Of a DNA stretch of 64,000 nt, positions 55,381 to 64,000 are shown piece after piece. Source of the DNA: Cohnella hashimotonis (GTDB taxonomy: Bacteria > Bacillota > Bacilli > Paenibacillales > Paenibacillaceae); NCBI RefSeq assembly GCF_030014955.1, contig NZ_JAGRPV010000001.1, forward strand, positions 5,146,001-5,210,000, read 5' to 3'. How positions within the stretch are numbered: position 1 is the first letter of the stretch; every line of letters begins with the position of its first letter. The notes beneath the pieces are model-generated. The model searched no databases, was not told the DNA's origin, and worked only from the letters and a program-made list of their open reading frames with translations. The position numbers were made by a program, and so were the translations under genes.

Positions 55381-56871
55381 TCACTCCTCGTCAAAATCGT
55401 TGCTTCGCTTCTCGGGGGTCGGCTTGTACCGAACCGTCTTACTCGGCTTCAAGTAACTCGGCCGCGAGCCGGTAACGGAATAAGAGGAACGCACCAGACT
55501 ATCCTTCAAGTCCTTCGCCCGTACCGGGAAGAAGGGGACGGTATACGGATACCCGAGCGATCGAAGCTTGGATAGATGCACGAGCAGAAAGCAGACGCCC
55601 ATGGCGATGCCCATACTGCCCCACGCAGCGGCGAGCAGGATGATGGGAAAACGCAAAAAGCGGATAGCGTTGGACATTTTGTAGATCGGCGTGACAAAAG
55701 AGGTGAGCGCGGACAGCGACACGATGATGATCAGAATGTTGCTGGTCAGCGATGCCTCGACCGCCGCCTGGCCCAGAATGACGCCGCCGACGATGCCGAG
55801 CGACTGCCCGATGCGGCTCGGCAGGCGCGCGCCGGCTTCTCGCAGGAATTCGACGGTGATCTCCAGAAAGAGCACCTCGAGAAACGGCGCGAACGGCACG
55901 TTTTCCCGGGAATAGATCAACCGGCCGAGCAGCTCCTTCGGGATGACCTCGTAATGGTACGTCATCAGCGCCACGTAAAAGGAAGAAGCGAATAACGAAA
56001 AAATGACGCCGAAGATGCGAATCACCCGGAAAAAGGAACCTAAAACCCACGGCAAAAAGTAATCTTCCGGCGAAAGAAAAAAATCGAACAGCGTGGACGG
56101 ACCGGTGATGAAGTACGGGGAGCCTTCGCTGATCACGGCCACCTGTCCCGTAATCAGCGCGTAGACGACCCGGTCCCGGCGTTCCGTCGTCGTGAACAGC
56201 GGGAACGGCGTCCTTGAATTGTCCGCGATGATCTGGTCTAGCTGCGAGGTGTCGAATACGACGTCGAAGTCGATGTCGCTAAGACGCTTCTCCATCTTCG
56301 CGACATTCTCGTCGTTCGCGATGCCGTCGATATATAGCATGGCGACTCTCGAACGGGAGACGGAGCCGACGACGATCTCTTTGAGCAGCAGATCGGGCGT
56401 ATTCAACTGCGCGCGCAGTAGATGGATGTTCGTATCGAGGTCCTCGATAAAGCCGATCTTCGGGCCGACGACGCTGAACTCCATGTCCGTCTCGTTGCTC
56501 GCCCGCAGCCCCTTCTTGGCCGGCAGCGAGATGAGGGCGCAAGATTGCTCGGGGGCATTGCCGGGATAAGCGAGCAGGTAGCCTTTGAAAATAAGCTTGC
56601 GTACGCGCTCCGGGTCGGGATCGGTCTCGACGCCGTCCATCGGGACATGCGCGAGCAGCGCCTTCAGGTCCGCGCTCTCCTTGGCCTGCGTCGAGCCTTG
56701 CAGCGCATGCAGAAGATGGCCGAGCGCATCCTCGTCGATCAGCGTTTTATAATAAGAGAAGCTGAAGCTGATTTTCCCGGTCGTTAAGGGCGTCGTCACG
56801 AAATCGACGGAGCGCTTGCAGCTGTCCAGGACGGCCGTCCTGGTGTCCCATTGTTGTTCCGGCAAATTCAT
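55381..56871 (-). CDS. Spore germinant receptor A subunit (GerAA family)
   Basis: About 496 residues. The N-terminal soluble domain (about 1-250) contains TRSRVAMLYIDGIA-type sequence (SRSRVAMLYIDGIANDENV) and the ITGQVAVISEGSPYFITGPSTLFDFFLSPEDYF block conserved in the family. About five membrane helices and a basic tail follow. The start is uncertain: ATG 56871 touches GGAGG, while TTG 56865 would have ideal spacing; a TTG at 56904 is unsupported. First gene of the A-C-B operon. Confidence 0.92.
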   Translation of the reverse strand: MNLPEQQWDTRTAVLDSCKRSVDFVTTPLTTGKISFSFSYYKTLIDEDALGHLLHALQGSTQAKESADLKALLAHVPMDGVETDPDPERVRKLIFKGYLLAYPGNAPEQSCALISLPAKKGLRASNETDMEFSVVGPKIGFIEDLDTNIHLLRAQLNTPDLLLKEIVVGSVSRSRVAMLYIDGIANDENVAKMEKRLSDIDFDVVFDTSQLDQIIADNSRTPFPLFTTTERRDRVVYALITGQVAVISEGSPYFITGPSTLFDFFLSPEDYFLPWVLGSFFRVIRIFGVIFSLFASSFYVALMTYHYEVIPKELLGRLIYSRENVPFAPFLEVLFLEITVEFLREAGARLPSRIGQSLGIVGGVILGQAAVEASLTSNILIIIVSLSALTSFVTPIYKMSNAIRFLRFPIILLAAAWGSMGIAMGVCFLLVHLSKLRSLGYPYTVPFFPVRAKDLKDSLVRSSYSVTGSRPSYLKPSKTVRYKPTPEKRSNDFDEE

Positions 56872-56948
56872 TCCTCCGTTGGCCGACCGTTCCGCCTTTT
56901 CCAATAGTATCCGGTTATCCGAAGGCTTTATGCACGGGCCGAGCCGCG

Positions 56949-56992
56949 AAAAAGCTCCGCCGGCAGGCTGGGCCTGAGGGCGGAGCTTTAGA
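56949..56992 (-). terminator. Terminator between glycan operon and germination operon
   Basis: AAAGCTCCGCC and GGCGGAGCTTT form an 11-bp stem around a GC-rich loop, with TTTTT on the minus strand after the hairpin. It lies just past the stop of the six-hairpin gene. Confidence 0.88.
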
Positions 56993-57003
56993 TGGAATTT
57001 ACT

Positions 57004-59334
57004 TTATCTAACCAGGCGGACCGCGCACTTCACGCCGGCGCCCGGGTCGCGAAGCGTCATCGTTCGCTCGTCGACGCCGACTCGCCACGCCGGACTGCCA
57101 CTCTGCGCGTCTACAGATTCGACCGCTTGAATCCGGTACCCGTCATTCAGATACAGACTGACCGACAAGCTCTCGATGCCTGACGGCAGGGCGAGATCGA
57201 TCTCTATCTTAGTCGCTGCGCTTCTACTTACGCTTAACGAAAGCGGACCGAACACGGTGCCCAGCCGGGACGCCCGGACGGATTTGCCGACCTCCAGCCA
57301 TTCCGCAGGCGCGCTCGGCAGCAGATACAGCCGATTGCCCTCCAGAATATACATCGTATTCAAGATCATCTCCATGATACGTCCGTTGCCGCTTCCGTTC
57401 GGCTGCCAGGGAGACAGCCACGGGAGCTGCGGGCTGAAGCGTTCGTGCACATGGTTCGTATCGAGCGTCGTCGAGAACGCCATCGTCGAATAGAAGTAAC
57501 GCAGTGCCTTCTCCCGCTCGCCGCGCAAGCTCCAGGTCCGGTGCCAGATCCGTTCCGAATGATTGACGTAATAGAGGTCGATCGGCGCCCCCGCATGCCG
57601 CTCCTGAAGCGCCCCGAGACTCGGATCCTCCATCTCGGGCAGAAGAATGGCGAACAGGTCGCTCATCGCGTACTTCTGGCGCATCTTGTACTCGATCTCG
57701 GGAATCCGCTCGTCGAAGGCGTCGATCAGACCCGTATCGATAAAGCTGACCGGACCGTCCCAGGCATAGAGGGCGGTTCGCACGTCCGATCGAGTATACG
57801 CCTCGTTCGGCATCCACCGGACGCCGTCGGCGTCTGTCTCCGTTCCTCTCTCGATTGCATCGCGTATACACGTCCGGTAATCGTCGGCTTCACGCGCGTA
57901 TCGGGAGCCTTCCGGGTGTCCGATCTCTCCCAGAGCCGCAGCCATGCCGCTTAGGCCCCGCCAGGTCGTGACGTCGGAGAAGAAGAAGTAGCCTTTGTCC
58001 GGCCAATCGTGCACGCGCCCTTGTGGCAGGAGCCCGTAATGGGCGACTTTGCCTCCCGTTTCGTCTAAGGTTTTCGTGGCGGCGCGTTCCCGGCACACCC
58101 ATTCGCAAGCTTTGAGAACGATGGACAGATGCCGCTCCAGCCATTCCCGGTCCTTGGTAACCCGATAGTAATCCGCGAGCAGCCCCAGCACGGCACCCGT
58201 CTCGCACATCCAGAATATATAAGCGCGGAAGGAGCCTTCCGGGGATACGATATCGCCCTCGGGACCGACGCTGTTCTCTTGGGTGCTCAGAAAATAATTC
58301 AGCGTTCGCTTGACGATATCCGCCTGTCCCAGCCGGGTCAGCATGCGCAAATAGGCGGAAACCTCCCACGTATAAACGACCGTGTAGTCGTTGAACCCGC
58401 CTTGCCCCGGCAGCGCCGAGCCGTCCGCGCGCGCCGCGATCAGCTGCAGGGCGTTGGTCCGGGCGGTATCGAAAATCGTCTGAATGACCGGTTCCGGCAC
58501 CTGAACCAGGACTTCATCTGCGGTATAGCCGTCCCACATCGACCGGCCGGCCGCAATCGCCGCCTCTTCGTCCGGCAATGGAGAGGTGTCATTCCCTTCA
58601 GTCTGTCCCTGTCCGCCCACGAACGTATCGCGAATCTCAACCTGAATATGCTTGGTTTCTCCCGGTGCGAGCGTCAGCTCGAAACCTAGGATATGATTGA
58701 ACTCTCCCGCCCGGCTCAGATAGGTGACGCTCGAAGCCTCGTCGGCGCTATAACGCAGCAGCGTCGACCCGTCGGCGTGCAGTAAGCTGCCCGAGGCCGC
58801 GCCCAGCGGCGCGTGCGTGAGCGGCATGCCGTCATGCCAGGGCTCGGCCAGGCTTTGAAAAGGGACATAGTCCTCGTTGGCATGCTCGTAAAACCGATCG
58901 TGGCTTGTCTCGGCGTTCTGATAGAACCAATGCCCGGTCCGCGACCGCGTCGGATGGATGTTGGTCACCTTCAAGTATTGATGAATGCGCATGCGGCCGT
59001 CCGCGCCGACGGCCGTCAAGCTGGTCAAGCGGTGCCTGAAGTCGCCGTCGACATAGGACGAGAACAGGATCGGCACCTTCGGCGAGAGCAGCGCCTGCTC
59101 GACCTGGCGAAAATCCAGAAACCGCGGCTGCTCCGCCGAGCCAATCAAAAAGCTGTGGCCGCGACGCAAGTCCCCCCTGCGTCCCAGCGCATCCTTGACG
59201 ATGACGGTGCCGTCCGGACGCACCTCGGCCAGCGTGGCCGACAATGGACCGTGAATGTAAACTCTCTTCGACCGCGTCCGCGGATACAAGCCCGATATGC
59301 GGTTCCAATCGGGTTCTTTTGTCCCAATACTCAT
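57004..59334 (-). CDS. Six-hairpin glycosidase-like protein
   Basis: 776 residues from ATG 59334, overlapping the GH20 stop (ATGA) with AAGGGATTGGA upstream. A beta-rich N-terminal half (about 1-290) and an (alpha/alpha)6-type C-terminal half are evident. The latter has helical repeats with NDYTVVYTWEVSAYLRML, RAYIFWMCETGAVLGLLADYY and FSPQLPWLSPWQPNGSGNGR. This is the architecture of GH78, GH94 and GH127-type clans, but I do not recognise the exact family and cannot point to catalytic acids with certainty. No signal peptide, so cytoplasmic. Its coupling to GH20 suggests action on the same amino-sugar oligosaccharide. Confidence 0.82.
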   Translation of the reverse strand: MSIGTKEPDWNRISGLYPRTRSKRVYIHGPLSATLAEVRPDGTVIVKDALGRRGDLRRGHSFLIGSAEQPRFLDFRQVEQALLSPKVPILFSSYVDGDFRHRLTSLTAVGADGRMRIHQYLKVTNIHPTRSRTGHWFYQNAETSHDRFYEHANEDYVPFQSLAEPWHDGMPLTHAPLGAASGSLLHADGSTLLRYSADEASSVTYLSRAGEFNHILGFELTLAPGETKHIQVEIRDTFVGGQGQTEGNDTSPLPDEEAAIAAGRSMWDGYTADEVLVQVPEPVIQTIFDTARTNALQLIAARADGSALPGQGGFNDYTVVYTWEVSAYLRMLTRLGQADIVKRTLNYFLSTQENSVGPEGDIVSPEGSFRAYIFWMCETGAVLGLLADYYRVTKDREWLERHLSIVLKACEWVCRERAATKTLDETGGKVAHYGLLPQGRVHDWPDKGYFFFSDVTTWRGLSGMAAALGEIGHPEGSRYAREADDYRTCIRDAIERGTETDADGVRWMPNEAYTRSDVRTALYAWDGPVSFIDTGLIDAFDERIPEIEYKMRQKYAMSDLFAILLPEMEDPSLGALQERHAGAPIDLYYVNHSERIWHRTWSLRGEREKALRYFYSTMAFSTTLDTNHVHERFSPQLPWLSPWQPNGSGNGRIMEMILNTMYILEGNRLYLLPSAPAEWLEVGKSVRASRLGTVFGPLSLSVSRSAATKIEIDLALPSGIESLSVSLYLNDGYRIQAVESVDAQSGSPAWRVGVDERTMTLRDPGAGVKCAVRLVR

Positions 59335-61235
59335 GCCAGTTCCAATCCCTTCAACGCTTCTTGGTATTCGCCCGCAAGCCTGTCGAGCGGCACGAGACTT
59401 TCCTTCATCCCGCCCGGCCGATTGCGGCTCAGCCATATCCGTTCGTAATCGCTCTTGATATGCGCAAGCTCCCGCAGCATGGCGGAGAGCCGCGCCTTGC
59501 GCGCCGCCGTATCGTCCGGTGCCGCGTGCTTGTACAGGCCGAGCTCGGTGCCATGCAGGATCAGCGCGACCGCATTCTCGTACTCGGCGATGACGAGCGC
59601 CGCATCGTCGCATGCCGGCGCCGCCGCCGCAAGCTCCTCCCGCAGCGCGCTCACGTACGCCGCTACGCGCTTGAAGTCCGATCGTGTCAGATCCGGGAGC
59701 GCTAGCCGGTCCAGATCCCGGTTCGTGTCGGTAAGCTGGTGGTAATACAACGTTCTGAAAGTGCCGCTCCCGTCGAAGTTCGTCTTCTGCTCCTGCAAGT
59801 AATAGTTGCCGAGATCAAGCGCGAACTGCCCCAGCCGGTTGTTGCGATCGAGGAAAACGAACCGGTCGAGGTAGGCGGCGATATCCGCGTCGATATTCCG
59901 GTCCACGCTCCAGCTCAGCGCCGCGCCGTAGACGAACCCGGGATAGCTGATCGGCAGATGATGCCAATGATGCGGCGAGCCCCAATCCGTGTTCAGAAAC
60001 CCGATCGCGCCGAACTGCTTGCCCCGCAAGGCGGCATTGCGCAGATTCGACTTCATGTTGTCCGTCAGGCCGCCGATCGTGTTCCAGCTCGAGGTGCCCG
60101 GACACACGTAATACGGAATGCCGTGCTTCATCAGTGTTTCGCAATGCGCGGGATCGGGATCGTCCGCCGAGTAGCCCCACTCCAGCGCGATGAGGTCTTT
60201 GGGCAGCCGTTCGATCAGCTCCGGATAGGCCGCGATGATTTCCGCCCAGAACATCATTTTCTTGCCCTTTTTGCCGACCAGCGCATTCAGGTTCAACAAA
60301 TAATCCAAGTAAACGATGCCTTTGCCCCGCCGCTCGCATTCGGCCTGGCTCTGCCCTTGACCCAATTCGAACGTTTCGTCGCAGCCTACGTTAAAGTAGT
60401 CGGAGGAAAAAGCGGGCAGCAGGTCGTCGAACGTGCGCTCGAGAAAGCCGAATACGGCGGGATCGACCGGATTAAAGGTCGTCGGGTGATACCGCCCCCA
60501 CGGCGCCTCGCAGCCGTCCGGGCATTCGGCGAGCGCGTTGAATTCATCGCGGATCAGCCAGGGCGTCATATGCCCGAAGCTGTTCTGATTCGGCACGAGA
60601 TCGATGAACCGGTCCGCGCAGTACCGGCTCAGCTGCCTGATCTCCTCGGGGGCGATCGGCGTGCCCGCCTCCCATACGTCGGGAAAGGACGGATACGCGT
60701 ACGAGAACCCTTCGATATAAAGCTGCAGCTGGTTCAGCTTGAGGTCCGCCATCAGGTCGACGACGCGATACAGCGTCGCAAGCGTCGGGATGCGGTCTCT
60801 GCTGATGTCGAGCATGATGCCGCGAGCTGCGAAGTCCGGATAATCGGAAATGCGAAGGCACGGCAGCGACGCCTCGTCCCTGCGCGCCCAGAGGATCTGC
60901 TTCAGCGTGCTGACGGCATGGAACGCGCCGGCTTCGTCCTTATAGACGATCGACATCCCGTCCCTTCCGATCTCCAGGTGATAGCCTTCCGGCGGAAGTC
61001 TGTCCTCCCGCTCGAAACGCAAGCAGTCCGCCGCCGACACGCCATCGCATACGATGGACAACGCGCTGCCTGCAAGCTCTCGGACAAGGCGCTGCGCTCG
61101 CTTCGCGATATCCGTCATTCTCTCGCCCGCCGCCGACGGCAGCCGAATGCGGCCTTCCCGCGGCAACGCGTATTCCCCTTCCGTATATAGCAATTGCTGC
61201 GGATGGGGGACCAACAGCATGTTCTCCTCTATCAT
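59331..61235 (-). CDS. GH20 beta-N-acetylhexosaminidase
   Basis: 634 residues from ATG 61235, eight bases after AAGGAG. A GH20b-like N-terminal domain (PPEGYHLEIGRDGMSI) leads into the TIM barrel (ISDYPDFAARGIMLDISRDR). The catalytic Asp-Glu pair is in YFNVGCDETFELGQG, and SFGHMTPWLIRDEF is part of the active site. The enzyme uses the substrate acetamido group to remove terminal GlcNAc or GalNAc. There is no signal peptide, so it acts inside on imported sugars. Gene order with the DUF5722-like secreted protein upstream and six-hairpin protein downstream defines an amino-sugar glycan operon. Confidence 0.93.
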   Translation of the reverse strand: MIEENMLLVPHPQQLLYTEGEYALPREGRIRLPSAAGERMTDIAKRAQRLVRELAGSALSIVCDGVSAADCLRFEREDRLPPEGYHLEIGRDGMSIVYKDEAGAFHAVSTLKQILWARRDEASLPCLRISDYPDFAARGIMLDISRDRIPTLATLYRVVDLMADLKLNQLQLYIEGFSYAYPSFPDVWEAGTPIAPEEIRQLSRYCADRFIDLVPNQNSFGHMTPWLIRDEFNALAECPDGCEAPWGRYHPTTFNPVDPAVFGFLERTFDDLLPAFSSDYFNVGCDETFELGQGQSQAECERRGKGIVYLDYLLNLNALVGKKGKKMMFWAEIIAAYPELIERLPKDLIALEWGYSADDPDPAHCETLMKHGIPYYVCPGTSSWNTIGGLTDNMKSNLRNAALRGKQFGAIGFLNTDWGSPHHWHHLPISYPGFVYGAALSWSVDRNIDADIAAYLDRFVFLDRNNRLGQFALDLGNYYLQEQKTNFDGSGTFRTLYYHQLTDTNRDLDRLALPDLTRSDFKRVAAYVSALREELAAAAPACDDAALVIAEYENAVALILHGTELGLYKHAAPDDTAARKARLSAMLRELAHIKSDYERIWLSRNRPGGMKESLVPLDRLAGEYQEALKGLELA

Positions 61236-61252
61236 CACATCTGCTCCTTACC

Positions 61253-64000
61253 TTATTGAGACGCCGGTTCGTAGACCGAAGGCAGCGATACGTAGTCCAC
61301 CGCGATCGTCCCCGTGCCGGCTCCGTTATTGGACAGGTCGAACCGAAGCTGGCGGATCGTGCCGTTCCACAGCGGTTCGTCGTCCATTCTGACGGCGTAT
61401 ACGCGCGCCGCGGTGTCAAAAGGAACGACCGTAAACGTTTTTTGTCTCAGCTCGCTCGCGCCCGTGTCGGTCGTTCGCGACCAATAGATTTTCGCCTGGG
61501 TCGCGGACGTGCCGTTTTGCATGCGTACGAGAATGACGCGGTGCGCATCTGCGGCCAGTCCAAGGTTGTCAGGCGTATAGATGAAAGGATCGGTCCCCGT
61601 TATCGTCTGCTGCAGGACGCCTCCCGCGACAGAGACCGTCATATCGTTCGCCGTGTTCCATCCCGCCAGGTCGCCGTTCGTCGCGAATTCCCAATGCGGG
61701 TCCGCCGCGCTCCCGATCCGGATATAATCGATCGAGAACGAGCCCGTGCCGCTGCCGTTGTCGCTCGGATCGACGCGCAGCTGCGTAATGGTGTTCGCCC
61801 AGGTCGACGTGCCGCTCAGGTCGATCGTATATTCCCGATACTGGTTGTCGTTGGGTACGATATCAAACGTCCGGGATTTGCTCTCCGACCGCGTTCCGTC
61901 CGACTGCGTGGTCCAGTACAGCTTGCCTTTCGTTGCCGTGGTCGCGTTATTCATGCGGATGACGACCCGTTTGTTAACGGCGGCGTTCTCGGCAATGCCA
62001 TACCTCGTGACGAACGGATCGGTGCCGCTTACCGTCCCCTGCAGATAGCCTCCGGATACGGCCAGTCCGGTAATGTGATTCTCCGCGACCCAGCCTTCCG
62101 GATTGCCGTCGGTATTGAATTCCTCGCCGACCCGGCGATAGGATACCGCCGCCGCCGCGCCGAGCTCGTCGATCTGGAATCCGGCGTTCCATGCTGCGCC
62201 GCTGTTCGCCCTGAACCATACCTTGATCTTGTCGACCGACGTGCGCCCCGGCCAGCGGGAGACGTCCAGCCCCAGCCGGTTCCAGCTATCGGGCGTTATG
62301 GCGCTCAAGCCCTCGACGATTCGATCGCCGCTGTACAGCCGTACCTTCACCTCGTACTTGGTGGCGCCCGCCGCGCCGCCGAACGCGTTGACCGCCAGAT
62401 AGAAGTACGGCGTGGAGGAGAGATCCAGCGGCGTGCCGAACGTTTTGACCAGTCCCTTCCATCCCGCAGCGCCGTGGGTGGCCAAAGAGGTATCGAACGC
62501 GGCCTGGAGCATCCCGCTGCCCGCATACGGCGTGCCTGGCGCGTTCGCGGACGCGGTCGCGCGGGCCGCCTGATTCGTATAGTCGGCCGGCTGCCATCCC
62601 TCTTGATCCGTATTGAAGTTGGCAATAGGCAGGTTGCTTCCGCTAGTCGCCGTAATCGGCGCCAACTTGGTCGTCGTCTCCGGCGTCCGAACGTTCAGCC
62701 GCGTCGCATCGAAGCCCGGAATGATCTCCGACCAATCCGACACGCCGATGACGAGCTTGGCGAAGTCCGATACGTTCGCGGATTCCGAGGTATCGATCCA
62801 CTTCATGACGTTCCATATTTTTTTCTTGGCCGCCGGCTCGTTCGCGATCGCCGAACCGGTATTGCCCGTCCAGATGCCCAGATTCAAGCCCGATTCGAAC
62901 TTGTTGTCCACGTGCCGATGCAATATAAACGAATCGATGCCGTCGTTAAACATCGCTTTGTAGTAAGCGTAGGCGTATGCCGCCGCCTGCACGCGCTGAT
63001 CGCCGGGATCGTTGGCGTCGGCGGAGTGGAAGCCCTGCTCGGACAATATGAGATGCCGCTGGGCGTTATTGTACCGATACTGCGGCTGGTTCAAATACTG
63101 CGTCAGCACCTGAATGTTTTTGAACGTGATTTTCTGTGTATTGAAGCTGTCCGTCGCCGTCGTATCGTTCCAGGTGCTGGGCACGAAGATGTTCTCGGGA
63201 TAAGGATGGTAAGCGACGTTCCAAGGGAAATTGCCGGCGGCGGCCGCTTGCGCGTTCAGCTCGTCGAGCAGCTGCTTGCCCTGGAAATTTCCCGCCGAAT
63301 CCGCGACCGTCCACAGATGATCGAGCGACACGTACACGCGGGCGTTGCTGTAGGCCTTCTGCGCGGCCGTATGGACGATTCTTAACGTGCGTACATAGTC
63401 CTTCACGAATTCCTGCAACGTTTTCGCGCCCATGTTGTACCAGCCCGTATGGGTGTTCACTTCGTTGCCGACGATATAATTCACGGCCCGCCCGTACTGC
63501 CGGTCGGCTCTCGTATAGCGCTTCACGATAAATTCCGTCACGGCTTTAAAATATTTAGTGTTCGCGTCCTTCGTATTGAAGGCGCCGACCGTGCCGCCGT
63601 TATTGTCCGGATGAAGCATCAGATTGGAAGGCGCGGTGATCCCGTTCGGATAGATCAGCAAAATGAGAGAAACGACGATGCCGTTGTCCGACAAAGACTT
63701 TACGTCGCGGTCGAAGGCTTCGATTATGTCCTTGTCGATATAGAAGTTTTCTCCGTCCATCGCGTAGGTGATCGTGTCGCTGCCGGCGGCCGAGCGCAAA
63801 ATGTTGCCGTAATCGAAGTTCAATGCCGCATGCCCGATGCCAAGCTCCTGCGCGTCGTCGATCAGCTGGACCTGCAGCCCTTTTTTGGTCGCGGACAACG
63901 GGAATGCTTCGTTGCTGGCGGCGACGCCCGAGAAGGTCGTCACGTACTTGGCGTCCACGGGCGTCAGCGTTCCCGAGCCGCTCCGCAGCGCGACGGCAAA
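61253..64000 (-). CDS. Large secreted DUF5722-like glycosidase with C-terminal carbohydrate-binding domains (5' end outside window)
   Basis: The frame is open to the window edge (base 64000), so the start and signal peptide are missing; at least 915 residues are present. The visible N-terminal 420 residues resemble DUF5722 (a GH-A-like barrel), with INYIVGNEVNTHTGW-type sequence (AVNYIVGNEVNTHTGW) carrying a putative acid/base Glu and HLILSEQGFHSAD a putative nucleophile Glu. The following 480 residues contain three beta-sandwich modules, two of them near-duplicates (HITGLAVSGGYLQGTVSGTD and DMTVSVAGGVLQQTITGTD), probable carbohydrate-binding domains. It is separated from GH20 by 17 bases. 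Likely an extracellular endoglycosidase feeding the operon. Confidence 0.85.
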   Translation of the reverse strand, partial: FAVALRSGSGTLTPVDAKYVTTFSGVAASNEAFPLSATKKGLQVQLIDDAQELGIGHAALNFDYGNILRSAAGSDTITYAMDGENFYIDKDIIEAFDRDVKSLSDNGIVVSLILLIYPNGITAPSNLMLHPDNNGGTVGAFNTKDANTKYFKAVTEFIVKRYTRADRQYGRAVNYIVGNEVNTHTGWYNMGAKTLQEFVKDYVRTLRIVHTAAQKAYSNARVYVSLDHLWTVADSAGNFQGKQLLDELNAQAAAAGNFPWNVAYHPYPENIFVPSTWNDTTATDSFNTQKITFKNIQVLTQYLNQPQYRYNNAQRHLILSEQGFHSADANDPGDQRVQAAAYAYAYYKAMFNDGIDSFILHRHVDNKFESGLNLGIWTGNTGSAIANEPAAKKKIWNVMKWIDTSESANVSDFAKLVIGVSDWSEIIPGFDATRLNVRTPETTTKLAPITATSGSNLPIANFNTDQEGWQPADYTNQAARATASANAPGTPYAGSGMLQAAFDTSLATHGAAGWKGLVKTFGTPLDLSSTPYFYLAVNAFGGAAGATKYEVKVRLYSGDRIVEGLSAITPDSWNRLGLDVSRWPGRTSVDKIKVWFRANSGAAWNAGFQIDELGAAAAVSYRRVGEEFNTDGNPEGWVAENHITGLAVSGGYLQGTVSGTDPFVTRYGIAENAAVNKRVVIRMNNATTATKGKLYWTTQSDGTRSESKSRTFDIVPNDNQYREYTIDLSGTSTWANTITQLRVDPSDNGSGTGSFSIDYIRIGSAADPHWEFATNGDLAGWNTANDMTVSVAGGVLQQTITGTDPFIYTPDNLGLAADAHRVILVRMQNGTSATQAKIYWSRTTDTGASELRQKTFTVVPFDTAARVYAVRMDDEPLWNGTIRQLRFDLSNNGAGTGTIAVDYVSLPSVYEPASQ

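Noticed and set aside
59335..59613. Upstream extension of the six-hairpin protein
   Set aside because: The extra residues are the antisense-like shadow of the GH20 C-terminus; the ATGA overlap and ribosome site support ATG 59334.

Overview
The window reads as chromosome of a high-GC, spore-forming member of the Paenibacillaceae (Cohnella or Paenibacillus type). The sequence evidence is strong AGGAGG-type ribosome sites, frequent TTG and GTG starts, a gerK-like A-C-B germination operon, YesM/YesN-type regulators beside an Lpl-type sugar ABC transporter, copper-amine-oxidase-like stalk domains and a surface enzyme anchored by three SLH domains. I could not run any search, so species is not claimed.

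1-5.0 kb: the tail of a sensor histidine kinase, then a tight cassette (GT39-like membrane protein, DPM1-like GT2, DUF2304 protein, SMR-like small transporter) ending in a secreted stalk/PKD-like protein. This looks like lipid-linked sugar transfer to an extracellular acceptor. 5.0-7.4 kb is repeat-rich: an 8-bp G-rich array, a MarR regulator with a repeat-built N-terminal tail, and two identical tRNA-Lys(CTT) genes flanking five 22-bp motifs spaced exactly 51 bp apart. 7.4-15 kb: ABC-F ATPase, secreted stalk protein, peptide deformylase, and a 1230-residue fusion of an Npt1/Npt2-type transporter with HEAT repeats and two cyclic-nucleotide-binding domains.

15-20 kb: two Gfo/Idh/MocA oxidoreductases with an AraC regulator on the minus strand, divergent from an M20 hydrolase. 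20-46.7 kb is a polysaccharide utilisation locus, all minus strand. A three-gene unit (M81 peptidase, SDR, GH39) precedes YesM/YesN-type sensor and regulator genes. These are followed by a run of about 19 kb: solute-binding lipoprotein, two permeases, IlvD/EDD dehydratase, GH78 rhamnosidase, epimerase, GNAT, SDR, ManD-type dehydratase, an SLH-anchored GH39-like giant and a secreted GH39-like enzyme. A GDSL esterase-like gene lies beyond a terminator hairpin. The proposed logic is surface cleavage, import of oligosaccharides, intracellular rhamnosidase action and oxidation/dehydration of the sugars.

46.7-50.4 kb: a broken TIM-barrel isomerase, then a kduI-deoR-kduD-KDPG aldolase operon with four exactly 10-bp-phased direct repeats just downstream of its promoter. 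50.5-53.1 kb: small membrane proteins and a GNAT. 53.1-56.9 kb: spore germinant receptor operon. 57-64 kb: a second glycan operon (six-hairpin glycosidase-like protein, GH20 hexosaminidase, large DUF5722-like secreted protein running off the window end).

The observations most worth follow-up are the 51-bp-phased array between the tRNA-Lys twins, the transporter-HEAT-double-CNB fusion, the phased operator of the kdu operon, the IlvD/EDD enzyme lacking usual Fe-S cysteines, and the rhamnose/uronate-type locus with PslG-like surface enzymes.
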